Part shown: positions 12,990-25,828 of the stretch, in pieces
Position numbering within the stretch: the first letter of the stretch is position 1
Layout: the number at the start of each line of letters is the position of its first letter
Origin: Steromphala cineraria
Taxonomy: Eukaryota; Mollusca; Gastropoda; Trochida; Trochidae
Assembly (NCBI GenBank): GCA_916613615.1
Contig: OU744727.1
Span: 15,074,093-15,138,092, forward strand
Length of the DNA: 64,000 bases
Direction: 5' to 3'
Notes under the pieces: generated by a model
The model's database searches: none
What the model was told of the DNA's origin: nothing
The model's input: only the letters and a program-made list of their open reading frames with translations
Made by a program: the position numbers and the translations under genes

Positions 12990-14550
12990 TTGAAGAGTTT
13001 CTGTAAGTGTGACCGTTTTGTCAAGATATTGAAACTGTTGCAAGATTTGAAACTCGTATTTGAAGTGTCCGGTTTTATCTCATCTTTCATGAATTCATTA
13101 ATCATATTCTCTTTAAGCTATTGCAGTTTGCCTTATGTTTTCACACATAGCGTTAATGTCCTAACTGAACAGGATCATAATCTGAGATCATGTCGATTAT
13201 ACAACTGCTCCTTTTGCTCGGTATTGATTTACCCATAGTGTTTATAAGCTTTGCTCTCTCGTTTGTATAACATGTGTCATCAGGAAATTGGAGGGGTATG
13301 TCTAAGAGGTCATTTGGCACGTGCAGATCAGTCAACACGTGACAGTATTAAAGGTGATCTTTTAAAAGTTACAAATAGCAACTATTTTAGGACGTCACAA
13401 CAAATATGACATTGTTAATCTTTACAACATTTTTTACTTTTTAAGATGTTTTGGCTTAAGGTTTTAATGGAATCAAAATATGAAAATACGTATTTTTAAT
13501 ATGATAATTGAGATCAATTCTTATTTTTGTATTTTCAACAGAAATAGCCATTTACATAGTTTACATATTTTTAGTGTGTAATCATTTTTAAAACTTAATT
13601 TTTAGTTTCAGTTTTGAATATGATTATTATAAAAAGTATATTTCCATATTTGCTTAAGGATATGATGTTTAAAAAAGGCCTGAAAAATCAAAACTTCTGT
13701 AAAGTATAACAGTTTCAATAAAAGATCAATATAACATTAATGACCACGTGTTTACAAAAATCAACACATGCATTACACATCAAGTTTATCTATAATTTAC
13801 AGAGATGCACTTCGTAACATATTTATTGATGAATTTTACAACGTGAAGTGATCAAACAAGCCTCAATCAATAGCATTGATTGATCCTAAGCTCAAGGAAC
13901 CATAAATTCTTTATCTCTTAGTCATTAATTCAGATATTCAATATTTGCTCTTATTACACACATAAGAACATGCTTGTGCTATCAGTCAGCCACTTCAATT
14001 GAATATCAATTAATTTCAAAACGAATATAGGGAACAAATGATGATTAGAAATGTATATCTCGTTGATCAAGTTGTCAAAATGTCCTATTTAGTCTGTCAA
14101 TGTTTCTGTTTTGTTCTGTCATAAACATTACTGGGAAACTAGGGCAAGCGAATTATTCGCTTGAATAAAGTGGTCAAATTTTCTAACACTTTCGTAAGTT
14201 TAATGATTTTAAAAATAATTCAAAGTCTGATGCATTACATTGAAAATGAGGTATCTGTATTCTTATTCACATTTACAAATTAGTATTTTTTATCTATAGA
14301 ATGTTTCTAATGGCCTACGTATGGAACGTCATTTAATTACAACAAATTTGATGTAATCTTGAATATTTCTGAGTCTTAAAAGAAACTGAAACTGTGCAAG
14401 ACCACAACTAAAATGAGGTAAATATATAATTGAGAAAATATGCTTGAATGAGCTCCTGCAATCGTAGCACATTTATTTCTACACTCTGCATGAAACATAG
14501 ACGTTTCTATCTTTAATTGGCGAGGTAAGTGCTATTCAAATGAGCAACTT
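12990..14550. repeat. Old segmental duplication, copy A
   Basis: Shares short matches in the same order with about 15,600-17,000. Examples: ACAACTGCT...GTATTGAT (13,201 and 15,717); CATGTGT then TATGTCT.A/GGAGGTCATTTG.ACGTG and CAGTCAA.ACGTGA (13,270 and 15,787); ACATG.TTGTGCTAT (13,969 and 16,347); GCTTGAATGAG.TC (14,444 and 16,921). Spacing between blocks differs, so many indels separate the copies. No coding content was found. Confidence 0.5.
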
Positions 14551-15599
14551 AACCTTTCAAAGATCGCGATGCTTTGACGATGTTTATAACAAGAGCTATA
14601 TGCAAGGCTTTAGGTCAATCCATAATGATGATTCATAATGCGTGAAGCAAAGTGTGTTATAGACAGATAATTGATTTAGGATCATGGCAGTTAGCTTGGT
14701 TCGCTTGTATATTGCTTCCTATGGCCAAAACAGAAACAATGTTTTTATGTTTTCGTCAATACCCGCTTAGGATTCTATACAGGGACTCCTTTTCTAAACA
14801 AGGTTTTGCTCAATCCATAGCAACGCCATATAGCACGCAAGTTATTCAATACTGAAGGTACATAAACAGCTTTTTATATCACTCAAAATCGAATTCTCAT
14901 AGGAGAAAAAATACAATAGAGGGGCAAGTTTAGGAAATGAAAATCCTGGCTTTTTGTTTAGAGAGGGTCTTGCTTTCAATTATGAAAACATCAAGAGCGT
15001 TGTTGATGGTCTCTCCAATACACACTTTGATGAACAAGCTAATTGAAGACCTGTGTCAAAAACTCAGTCCTTGAAAATAAATATTACATGCTAAAAATTA
15101 TTTCATTTATTCGAATCATGAGTTAACATAAGAAATTCATCATCACCATTATCACATGTTTTATCTTCCATGCTATCGTTAAAATATGCAGATTATTTGT
15201 TTCGTTATCAAACCTTTTCTTTTATATGTATGAAATATGTATTGGTCTCAAGAGATTATTTTTGAAAAAGTGTTGATGGTGACAGATGGTATGTGGAGCA
15301 AAGGCTTTGGGTATTGCAATATTAGATATTATACATAAAAATTAACTTTCCAATGTCACATTCTATGAATTGTTACAATATTTTGTTAATCATTTTTAAT
15401 TATCCCTTACCACTGAAATGTTATCATAAATACATGCCAATTGGGTACTCAACAACACATGAAAATTGTAACATTTGTGATCCAATCCTCTGCAATAGTA
15501 CAAATAGAATAGACCTGATGTTCTAGTTACTTAGTAGTTGGGTCAGTAAGTGCAGGAGGTTGCTCGAAACCATCAGGGTCGGATCAAAATAAAACACAA
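14551..15599. other. AT-rich non-coding DNA
   Basis: The 67-aa frame at 14,652-14,855 (plus) has no recognisable family. I see nothing else. Confidence 0.4.
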
Positions 15600-17000
15600 T
15601 TTTTTAAATTTGGAGACGATCAAAACTGCTCTTGAAGTTTGAGTTATGGATTCTCAAAAGAAGTGGATGCCTTGACTGGAAGAGAAAATCTTCGCAAATC
15701 AATATACTCACTCATACAACTGCTGGCCATTCAGTATTGATCTAGAAACAGCTCTTCAAAGACTTAGGTTCTATGTTTGTACTACATGTGTAGTAGGAAA
15801 ATGATGTAGCTATGTCTGGGAGGTCATTTGCTACGTGAAGAACAGTCAAAGCGTGAGAATATTATGTTTAAATTTTAATGCATAAGTTAACATTAATATC
15901 GGTCAACATCCTATTCATTACGTTATTGATCAATGAAAGTTGATATGTAGCCTTATTGCCTTAATTTGTTTTGGACAGTTATCATCAGTTTACTTAACGT
16001 TTGCATTCATTACTTGTTAGATTGTTATTATTTTCTAAATTTGACATGCAAGACATATGAAATCATGTTTGTCTTTTTCAATTACATTTACTCATTTGTC
16101 AGCAAAACCATTGGGCAAGAAACTTGCATAAATTTACAATCAGTTACAAAGCCAACATAGCTTTATGATATTGCACATGCGTAACAATCTATAGCCTATA
16201 AGTAACTTTTTAAAAATAGTGTCATAATCATAACATATTTCTTTGAATTAGGAAAATACATGTAGGACACGGTATGGCGTTAAAACGTCAGTAATTCTCT
16301 CAAAGTCAGTCAGTCAAACACTCGATTATTGCTCGGTGTCTCTAAGGATAGGACATGTTTGTGCTATTAATTTGGCAACAACTTCAAATGGTCGATCGAT
16401 TTACTTCAAATGAATAACCGATTTACTTCAAATGAATAACCGGATGCAAATAAGGCCTCGTAATGTCAGACTATTTCTTCGATTAAAAGCGATCAAAATA
16501 TCAATATCTCGTATTGAGACTACCAGAGTTCCAGTAACAGCTGAGTGACTGTTATTGCAGAGTCATGGTCAATACTAGGAAAGTGCATCGAAGCAATAAT
16601 TAGTCACTGAAACATTCCTCCAGCTCCCTAATGAGATATTTCGGCATTATAACATGTAATGGAAGGCTATCCATTTAACTATCCTTAATAGGTGTTTAAT
16701 GAACAACTTTAAAGGATTGCAAAACGGTCAACAGTTGTACTATACAGAAAATTATGATTTATTGCAAGTGTTCGTAGGTTTTTATGATTTTGATAAATGG
16801 TTCACGAATTCATTTAAAGAAAGAAAGTGTTTTGGATGTATGAATAGAACAAATTGCTAACTTCTATTCGCAAACTTCATTTGGATAAAGTAAATATGGG
16901 CATGACTTGATTGATCAATGGCTTGAATGAGGTCTTGTGATCATAACACATTATCATCCATACTTGAAGACGCAATCTTAACATATCAAAGTTCATCTGA
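15600..17000. repeat. Old segmental duplication, copy B
   Basis: Collinear diverged partner of about 12,990-14,550 with no coding content. It contains a 22-bp perfect tandem doublet at 16,397-16,440 (unit CGATTTACTTCAAATGAATA plus AC). Confidence 0.5.
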
Positions 17001-17759
17001 TGAGCCAACTGCTCTTAAGAAGTAAATACAGTCCATTGACGATGATGAACAATTATTGTTGTAAAGACCTTAGCAATCCTTGACCGAACAACTCAACCGT
17101 AACCTTTGCCAATTAGGCTTTTATTTAATAATCCGTTTGATACTTAATCATCATTCAATGTTAACTATTCATAAGATCCTTTTTATTTTGTTCTAAACGA
17201 AAATTGTGATAACACTTGGCGCTCTACTTTACTGGAAGAAAGGGCTTGGCTGGTATTTAAGGCTGTGTTTATTTGTAAAGGAATTTATTTCAATTCGGCA
17301 TGAATGTTTCTATCAATCTTTATATAATTTAATTTTAAAAACCATTTGGTTTCTCTGAATCCTTGGAAAAACATATGACTTGTGATCTAGTTAATAATTC
17401 AATTCAATGAATCGAATTGGAAACGATATTGAATACTAAATGATCATATGAGTCACTATATAGGGTTACATTCAAAATGGTAATGTAAACTCACAACAAT
17501 TGTTTCAAGAAAACTAATAACAGACATAGGCAACATAATAATATTTTCCATCACTTTAGGCCTATCAACTAACAGGTAGACTTACAATAAACATATCGTT
17601 CAAGTTTAAGAACCTTTAAAACGTAAAATATCACTGCCCCATCAATCTGTTTGGGTTTTTTAATGGATGTGATGTGTATAATAAAATCTAATAAAAATAC
17701 TTACAATTACTTTTTCATACCAATCATTTTACATTTGATCATGAAAAATAAAACTCATT

Positions 17760-18933
17760 TGTTTCAATTGTCCATACCCATATGCGCTGTTCGCATGTTG
17801 TAAAATGAATATAAGAATATATGAAAATAGGAAGAAAAACTCCATTCAAATTTGGAAACCATTCATGGTAAACAGTGCACAATGGAAACGATTTTTATAT
17901 GATTGCTTTATATTTTGGGATAACAAAAAAGTTGATATAAAAAAATTGCACAGTTCCTACAAGACCTTTATCCAAATATCAAATTCACAATGGACACAAG
18001 TGACCATGAGCTACCATTTTTGGATATATTAATAATAGAGGAAGGAACGGTTATAATAACTGTTATCTACCATAAACCTACAGATACTAAACAATATCTT
18101 CACTTTAAGAGTTATCACGAACGGCACACAAAGGTAAACCTTCCATATTCACTAGCACGAAGAATATGTACTATTGTAACATACGAAGCCCTCAGAAATC
18201 TAAGACTCAAAGAATTAGAAATTTCATTAAGGGTTAGAGGTTACCCCAAACGGGTTATAGATCAAGGCATTAAAAAGGCTCTAAACCTGGACATCCTGTC
18301 CCTTAGAACACCAAAGGAAAAACAACAAAATGAAAATGTGTTAGCCTTTGTGACAACCTATACCCCAAACAACATGGAAGTCTTTCCTAAATTTCACAAC
18401 AATCTAGATATCATGAGACAGGACAATCGTCTTGGAAAAATGTTAGATAAAACAAAAATAATAAAAAGTAAACGTCAGCCCAAAAACTTGAAAAAATGCA
18501 AACAAGTGCAAAATATACAAGTAACCAAAATACACCAAGTGTGAAAAAATGTTTAGATAAAAGATGTGGAACATGTCCGTATCTAAAGGAAGGCTCGACA
18601 ACAACTTTTGAGAATTGTATAGACTTCCATGTCAAAAGCAACATGTCATGTAAATAAAAAATTGTCATTTATGTCATTTCTTGTAAAAAGTGTGGTCTAA
18701 CATACATTCGACAAACAAAAACTTTGCAAAACAGAGTAACAGTTAACAAACAACAAATAAGAGATGATAATTTAAGTCACTTAAAAGTTAGTAAACATAT
18801 ATCTAAATGTAGTAATGGTGCATTTAAAATATTCTCTTTTAACGAAATATTCAACAATGGAGGTGACATTACATCACAATTAATCACAAAGGAACATTAT
18901 TATTGGAACGAAGAAGTGTTGACAAGTGCCTGA
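17760..18933 (+). pseudogene. Penelope-like element relic: reverse transcriptase end plus GIY-YIG
   Basis: The conceptual protein matches the second half of a Penelope-like (PLE) polyprotein. About 17,805-17,970 has WKRFLYDCFIFWDN, the RT catalytic box; the usual form has two aspartates (DD) and here the first is Tyr. After a frame change, 17,990-18,544 gives TMDTSDHELPFLDI, YHKPTDTKQYLHFKSYHERH and RGYPKRVIDQGIKKA, all PLE landmarks. After another frame change, 18,550-18,933 gives RCGTCPYLKEG, a stop, then IYVISCKKCGLTYIRQTKT, a GIY-YIG endonuclease motif with Arg replacing the Gly of YIG. PLEs copy themselves through RNA and cut DNA with the GIY-YIG domain. This copy lacks its 5' half and both active sites are damaged, so it is dead. 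A LINE follows directly. Confidence 0.85.
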
Positions 18934-19076
18934 GCAATTTTTTAACCTCAAAGTGTGTGTAAGTGTGCATATTACACCACAATCAGTAACACACCAACAT
19001 AATAAGACTGTCTAGAACATATATGTGCTAAAATTTTCAGTCCAGACTTATAGAAAGTGTCATATGCGGTATCAAC

Positions 19077-20003
19077 ATGGACAGCGAGGTCGGGTTTGTT
19101 GACATGGTAATGGCGGCCCCCGTGACGGAGGTGATAGTTGAAGAAACTGAAATTAACACTAGGAAAAGAGGGCACTCTAACATTATAGAAGTCAACTCAG
19201 ATCATTTAGCATCACAAAACAAGAAATGTAGGAGCACGAATAAAGCTTTCAGACAACAGGCTGAAGTGACAGTGCATGCAAGTAATAACACTGCTGATAA
19301 CTAAGTGCCGGAAAATCTCTGTCAAAAAACTCAGTCAGGCAACACAAAGCAGAACAATGAACTTTTGATACTAAATGCTGTCTCAGAACTATCTAAAGAC
19401 CTAAGGGGTGCAGTTTGTTCTCTCAACAAACGCATGGATGATCTTGAAAGTAATCTAGAAACAAAGTTGGTGTCAGAAGTTGGTAAAGTTAGAGAAGAAT
19501 TTAAAAGAGATTTTGATAGTGTACAAGGGAGAATTGACAATATTGAACAATCTTATGCCGAAATAGTGAAGAAGCAAGGGACTTTGAAAGAAAGTAATGT
19601 TATTGTCATAAAGGGACTTAAACCCCAAAATGATAGTGAAACACCTCAAGAACTGATCAAGAATGTCAAAGCTCTGATTCACAATACATTGGATTCAAAG
19701 GATGTGGAAATTATGAAATGCAACAGGAAAACTAACACTAGAGGTGACCACCCTGGGCATATAATATGTGAGTTAAAAAGTGAAGATCAAAAGGTCAAAG
19801 TTCTGAAAAACAAACACAAATTGAAAACTTCAAAGGGTATGAACATAGTCTACATTGACTCATTTAAAACCAAAGAAGAACTGAAAACAGAAGGTAACAT
19901 GAGACTAATGCTGAAAACACTGGACAAGGAAAATCATCTTAGACTAACCAGAATTGGACAGCTTAGAACAACTAGTGAGACAACACAGGTGAAACATAGG
20001 TAG
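19077..20003 (+). pseudogene. LINE ORF1 protein (coiled coil plus RNA-binding), one nonsense codon
   Basis: One reading frame from the ATG at 19,077 to the stop before 20,003, interrupted only by TAA at 19,302-19,304, would give about 308 residues. The first quarter is basic and polar (NTRKRGHS, QNKKCRSTNKAFRQQ). Residues about 95-165 look like a coiled coil (SLNKRMDDLESNLETKLVSE, then KVREEFKRDFD, GRIDNIEQSYAEI). Then comes an RRM-like start, SNVIVIKGLKPQNDSET, and a basic C-terminal part, as in L1/L2-type ORF1 RNA chaperones that bind the element's own RNA. It lies 40 bp before ORF2. The function is inferred from layout and the coiled coil. Confidence 0.72.
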
Positions 20004-20043
20004 GGCCTTATGCTTATGAGGTTTCAAGAAAAATGACAAAAAC

Positions 20044-23000
20044 ATGGACAATTTTAATTTTAAATGTGATGTTGTTGATATTTTAAACTGTGACATTTTA
20101 GGACTCTGTGAGACATTTTTACATAGAGAAGATACAATAAAAATTGAAAATTACAAATGGTATGGACAAAACAGGTCACATCTGCACAAAAAGGCCAAAA
20201 GAGGATCTGGGGGAATTGGATTCTTAGTAAAGGACTATTTAGCCCCACATGTAGATCAGTTGAATGATTTTAATTATGAAGGACTGCTTTGGATACGAAT
20301 AAATCGCAAACAGAAGGAAGACATATGCCTATGCGTGTGTTATCTTCCACCAAACGGAAATAGTAGAATGATCGATAGTGAACTATTCTTTTCTGAACTT
20401 CAGAAGCAATTCTACACTTATCAAGACAAGGGTTTACTTTATCTCTGTGGAGATTTCAATGCACGATGTGGACATCTTCAGGATATCATCGAAGATGTTG
20501 ACGAGATACAGCTGACGCAGGTGCTAGATGGTGTAATCAACAACAATGGTGAATCATTCATAGAATTTCTGTCTGCAAGTGGACTGTGCATGTTAAATGG
20601 GCGAATTGGTCAACATGACTACACATATGTAAGTAAGCTTGGCACATCTGTGATTGACTACATTGTTACTCCTTATGAACAGTTGCCTTTTGTGAGGGAT
20701 TTCCATGTGCACAAGATGACAGAATTAATCAATGTGAATAATCTCAAAGCACCACTGAGTATACCGGATCACTCTGTAATCACATGTACAATTGATGTTA
20801 ACTTGCGACAGGAATTTGAACATATCACTACAAAATCAAACCATAAATCAAGCCCACAACCAGTACAGAGCATAAGATATGACACCTCAAATATCTCAGC
20901 ACAGTTCTTAGCATGCAATGATAATCTGACTTTGCTGAAAGACAAAATACAAAATATTGAACTAGAGGCGTTACAACAGACAGACTTAGATGAAATATAT
21001 GACAACTTTGTTGGGCTTGTAAAGAATGAAATGGACGCCACTCTACCTCACAAGTACGTCACCCACGGCCCCAACAGAAGAAATAATAAATCCAGGAGAA
21101 AACCCTACTGGTGCGATGACATACAGCTTAGTTGGAACCTTGTATGTGAGAAAAAAAAGTTATGGACTAAAAGCAAAAGTAGTTCAAAACAAGAAAGAAA
21201 AAAAACTCGGAGAGCAGTTCTGTAAGGCCAGAAAACAGTTTGATAGGCTTCACAGAAGACACAAGAGGATGTATCAAAAAGACCATCAGGATAACCTCAC
21301 TAAATCTTTAACGAATCCATCAATATTTTGGAAAGATATAGGCAAACTGGGAATACAACATGAACGAAAGGTGATCATTCCAAATGAAGTTATCCTTGAT
21401 AATAATGAAATTAGCACAGACCATGCTCATGTAATGGAGAAATGGAAGACTGACCTCAGTGATCTATATAACCCATGCTTGGACAATCAGTGTGAGACCA
21501 TGGTTGCTAATGTCAGTGATAATGTGATCAACTGTGATGTTCTGAATCAACCAATTAACAGGCTTGAAGTTAACATTGCTGTAAACTTACTAAAATCAAA
21601 TAAAGCATCCGGTATTGACTGTATTCCATCTGAAGTATTAAAGAATCAGCCATCTGTGGACATTTTAACTAGCATGTTTAATTTGATCTTCACATCTGGA
21701 CAGGTACCCATCATGTGGAAGAAGGGAGTTATTAACCCAATACCTAAACCCGGTGCTGGTGATCCAAGAGAACCAACTAATTACAGGGGTATACTCTTCT
21801 CTGTGTTACATATAAAGCATATGCTAAAGTTCTCAACAACAGGATAAGCTGCTGGTTGGAGAATAATAATTACCTTACACCTTTCCAGAATGGATTTCGC
21901 AAAGGAAGATCATGCCAGGACACTAACGAAGATATTATATAACAGGAAAATGTCAAGGCTATCTACTTATGTATGTTTTGTGGACATGCGTAAAGCTTTT
22001 GACTCTAGACAAAGAAATATGTTATGGTATAAATTACAACACCAGTTTGGACTTAAAGGATGTATTTTGAAATCAATACAATCTTTGTACCAAGATGTGC
22101 AGTGTTCTGTCAAGGTGAACACTGATAAAACTGACTGGTTTGATGTTACTGTTGGGGTCAAACAAGGCTGCTGTTTGTCACCTACATTATTTTCTATGTA
22201 CATTAATGACCTTGCAAATGCATTATGTGAACTTCAATGTGGAATAGAAATTGACTCTTTAGACCTATCATTTCTCATGTATGCAGATGATATTGTTCTC
22301 ATCGCACCTAATGAAACAAACTTACAAAAACTACTAGATTGTTTATATCAGTGGTCCCAAAAGTGGAAATTAACAGTGAACAAAAAGAAAACCAAACTTA
22401 TGCACTGCAGATCTTTATCAACACCAATATGTGATACCCAGTTCAAATGTGGAAATCTGGACATCGACTATTGTTCCGAATATAAGTATCTTGGCATGTG
22501 GATAAATGAACATGAACATGAAGAAGACTGTAAGAGAAATATGTAAAGCTGCAAATCGAGCACTAGGAGTTATCTTCAGTAAGTTTAATCATCTGGGAGG
22601 TCTAAGCCATTCAGTGTACACAAAATTATTTGATTCTTATGTGCAACCAGTTCTTAATTACAGTGCAAGTGTGTGGGGAATAAATATGTATAAAGAGTTA
22701 AGCTATATCCAGAATAAAGCATCAAGATTCTTCTTGGGAGTGAGAAAAAATGCATCCAATATGACTGCTAGAGGAGAAATGGGATGGAGAAGTCAGGATA
22801 CCAAGATCAAAATTGACATCCTTCGAAGTTTCCATAAAATCCTCACCTCAAGTGAAAGTTCTGTGCCTGTCATTGTCCATAATTGGTCAAACAAAAGAAA
22901 ATCTTCTTGGGACCATAGAGTTTACGAATTTCTAAAAAAGTTAAACATTCATGGAAATAAGCAAGTTTTAGATTATTGTGTGCAAACTTCCAGTGTTAAA

Positions 23001-23420
23001 TTCCTCAATGAATGTCTTGAAGTATTAGATACAAGAGACAGACAAAAGTGGTACTCTGACTTATTCAACGATACAGGCAACCTAAATGGGAACAAACTTA
23101 GAACATATAGGACATACAAGCAGGGTATTCAAACTTCTAACTATGTAAAGATGTCTCTTCCTCGACAACAAAGAAGTTTAATAGCAGCATTGCACTGTGG
23201 AAACCTCCCTCTTGGTATTGAAAGTGGCAGGTATACCAAGCCTGTAACACCCCTGGGAGATAGACTGTGTCAACTCTGTCATGTACAGTCCATCGAAGAT
23301 GAAGTGCACTTTGTAGTAGTTTGTGAATTTTATAAAGATTTTAGGAAATACTTGATTGATACATGTACTACCCATTTCAGCAAATTCTTTGAACTATCTG
23401 CCTTGGATAAATATAGGTGA
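20044..23420 (+). pseudogene. LINE ORF2: APE endonuclease, reverse transcriptase, C-terminal zinc knuckle; frameshifted
   Basis: The endonuclease (about 20,080-20,820) shows GLCETFLHRED, LYLCGDFNARCGH, SVIDYIV and IPDHSVITCTI, the metal and catalytic blocks of APE-type LINE endonucleases. The most N-terminal block (with the first Asn) is not clear. A frame change occurs in the A run near 21,200. The RT then shows SNKASGIDCIPSEVLKN, NPIPKPGAGDP, FQNGFRKGRSC, FVDMRKAFDS (motif A), GVKQGCCLSPTLFSMYIND (motif B) and FLMYADDIVLIAP (motif C, intact). Further frame changes fall near 21,805, 21,925 and 22,510. The C-terminal end has RLCQLCHVQSIEDEVHFVVV then C, a C-x2-C-x9-H-x4-C knuckle. The protein would nick the target and copy the RNA in place. 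Confidence 0.88.
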
Positions 23421-23569
23421 AAGATGACCACTGACTGCATCCAATTTGAACTGGCGAGATGCATCCAGAAAATGTACCATAAAAGACAGCAATATATATA
23501 ATAACTATGCATTTTGTTTAACAATTATATGTGTATATATTTTATCATTGTATGTATGCATTATAAAGC

Positions 23570-23675
23570 ATGTATGTGTGTATGTGTGTATGTGTGTATG
23601 TGTGTATGTATGTCTGTATGTATGTACGTACGTACGTATGTATGTCTGTATGTCTGTATGTCTGTCTGTCTGTCT
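23570..23675 (+). repeat. TATG/TGTG/TACG/TCTG tetranucleotide microsatellite
   Basis: Interrupted tetranucleotide tract inside the LINE 3' part, running GTATGTGTGTATGTGTG into TATGTACGTACG and ending in pure TGTC units. It produces long spurious open frames on both strands. Confidence 0.9.
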
Positions 23676-23966
23676 GTTGGAATGGGGGGATGTGGAGGAT
23701 AGATGCATGAATGTCACTGAATGCAGAGAACTAGGCATACATATATGTATGATATGTGGTGCTCGGGCATGTGTGAATGAACAGGTGTATTTAATGTAAA
23801 CAAATAATTTTACCTATATTTTATCGCTTTTATCTGTGCCATATAAGGTGTCATATCGGCCTCCCGAGGCCTGGTGTTTGTAATTCACGCTGTTATAAAT
23901 GTGTATAAATGTAACACATTACACTGTAATAAACTACATTATTATATTATTATTATTATTATTATT

Positions 23967-25224
23967 TCATTTCAAAATTTTCCCCTTCATTAAACATTGC
24001 CACAAATCCCTAATCCTATCATCGCCAATTCAAACCTATTAGACTTAAGAGGGGATAACTCACCAGGCGATTGTTGATTCACTTGCTGTTCGTGTTGCGT
24101 TGCGTTGTTACTTGTATACACTGAGTCGTGTTTTTCTATTTATCGTCTAGAGAACTTGTTTCAACTCTCTTCAAACAGTTTTTCGTTGGATTAATATTAT
24201 TTCAACCGTAGTTGCACAATCAACAAGTTTGCACATCACGTTATTCAAATAAATTCTTTATTTCGGTACAAGCCTTTGGTTAACGTACAAACATTTATAC
24301 AACAATAGACAAAGCTACATTTGTTGCCGTCGCCGAATAAAGATTACACTGATAAAACACGCAAAACAAGTAAAAATTTGTAATGAAATGAGTATTTTTA
24401 CAAAATCATTAGCCTCTGAATTTGAAGTTTCTTTTATGTAAAATAAGAAAGTTGAAAGGGAGCGGCATAAATTGAATAAACTTTTCATACTATATCAAGG
24501 TCTATTCAAAAGGAATTCCATTTCCATTCTTGAGGTGAAGGTATAACGACAACAATCTGTGATGTAAATATAGACCATGTCTTTGTGCGCATTAAAAACT
24601 TCAAAGAATTCATTCATGTGCCATGTTCTGCACATTTTAGAAATAAATAACGTGCAATTATAATATTTTTCTCAGTCATTTACACTTAAAGGTCGACTTA
24701 TTGCATTGAAACCACAACGTGTCAAATTTATTAGATTGTCATAAAAACTAATTTAAACCTTTTGAGTTCGTAAAATCTGTCATAAAAAGGTTTTATATCG
24801 ACTTTTTCATGGCGACATGATTCTGTAAAACTAATTCAATAATACAAAAAACATCTTATTCGAAATAATTTGACATCATTAAGAGTATTTTTGTGCAATT
24901 ATATTTTAAGCTGCATGCATTAGAAATAATACAACAAGTCTGAGATGACAGGTGTCAATACATCGAAAGACGACCAAGAATTATAAAGATTACCATCTTT
25001 TATAAGGATGAAATAAAAATGTTCATTAAAACAGAACTCGGTTTGGACCAGGACTCAATTAAAGACCTAACCAATATGTTGAAATATGGAATGTTTTTAG
25101 AGAAAGTTCGCTGTCACTGACACTGTCATCTGAATAACTTTAAATGCAGCTTAATATAACAAATGATAACGTTCCAATAACGTGTACATGTATGTAAACC
25201 CCAAGCACGCATTACATATTTTCA
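23967..25224. other. Intergenic DNA, no gene seen
   Basis: AT-rich, with no repeat structure or coding signal that I could support. Confidence 0.4.
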
Positions 25225-25330
25225 TCGTCTTTCAACGCTTTTTGGAGTAGATTCAAAACATGTTCTATTGGATTAAGATCCGGAAACAGCAGACTTCTCC
25301 ATCCACGCAATTGTTTCGAGTTCTATTCAT
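25225..25330 (-). pseudogene. Short Tc1/mariner transposase fragment
   Basis: The minus strand reads GWRSLLFPDLNPIEHVLNLL then QKALKD. PDLNPIEHV is the hallmark block around the last catalytic Glu of Tc1-type transposases. It is only about 35 codons and no other transposase part is recognisable nearby. Confidence 0.72.
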
Positions 25331-25404
25331 TATTTCTAGTTCGTGTCCATTCTACCACTCTTGCTCGCAGAGGCACAATCAAATGACAAGCTACGTGTTT
25401 ATCC

Positions 25405-25828
25405 CACCGGTATGTAATACCGTGGGATATAGTCATCACCCTGTCCGTCTGTATGTCCGTCCGTCCGTTCGTAATCATTCCGTTTCCGGAGCAGAACTCA
25501 AAAACCGGTCCACATATCTTTCTGAGACTTTACATGTGTATTGCCCACCTATTGAAGTGGTGCCTTTTGATATTTTCAAATTTCTGAAAATTTTATTTTT
25601 TATTATTTTCATGGAAACGGCTCTTATATGGACTCTGTTCATGAAAGGTTTCGTTTCCGGAGCAGAACTCAAAAAACGGTCCAAATATCTTTCTTAAACT
25701 TTACATGTGTATTGCCCACCTACTGCAGTTGTGCCTTTTGATATTTTCACATTTCTGAAAATTTTATTTTTTATTATTTCCATGGAAACGGCTCTTATTT
25801 GGACTCTGTTCATGAAAGGTTTCGTTTC
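25405..25828 (+). repeat. Hairpin-headed CCGT-rich element with two 171-bp tandem units
   Basis: A short hairpin (CCGGTATGTAATACCGTGG, 25,408-25,426) is followed by a GTCCGTCTG/GTCCGTCC tract (25,441-25,471) and then two copies of a 171-bp unit. The copies start at CGTTTCCGGAGCAGAACTC (25,481 and 25,652) and a third is cut off at 25,823. It has the same general build as the array at 38,340-41,210. Confidence 0.75.

Larger units (their letters stand above)
18960..23966 (+). mobile_element. Nearly full-length APE-type LINE (non-LTR retrotransposon), inactive
   Basis: The element has a short 5' leader, ORF1 (19,077-20,003), ORF2 with endonuclease and reverse transcriptase (20,044-23,420), a 3' part with a TATG/TGTG/TCTG microsatellite, and a terminal ATT repeat (about 23,937-23,966) after AATAAA. 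A simple-repeat 3' tail rather than poly(A) is common in CR1/L2/RTE-like LINEs. I cannot fix the clade from sequence alone. ORF1 has one nonsense codon and ORF2 several frame changes, so the copy cannot move by itself. The 5' boundary is estimated. Confidence 0.85.

Noticed and set aside
18411..18668. Minus-strand open frame over the Penelope-like relic
   Set aside because: It is a shadow of the plus-strand Penelope text, which has clear RT and GIY-YIG landmarks.
23446..23799. Open frames of 60-117 codons on both strands rich in Val/Cys/Tyr or Thr/His
   Set aside because: They are translations of the tetranucleotide microsatellite in the LINE 3' part.
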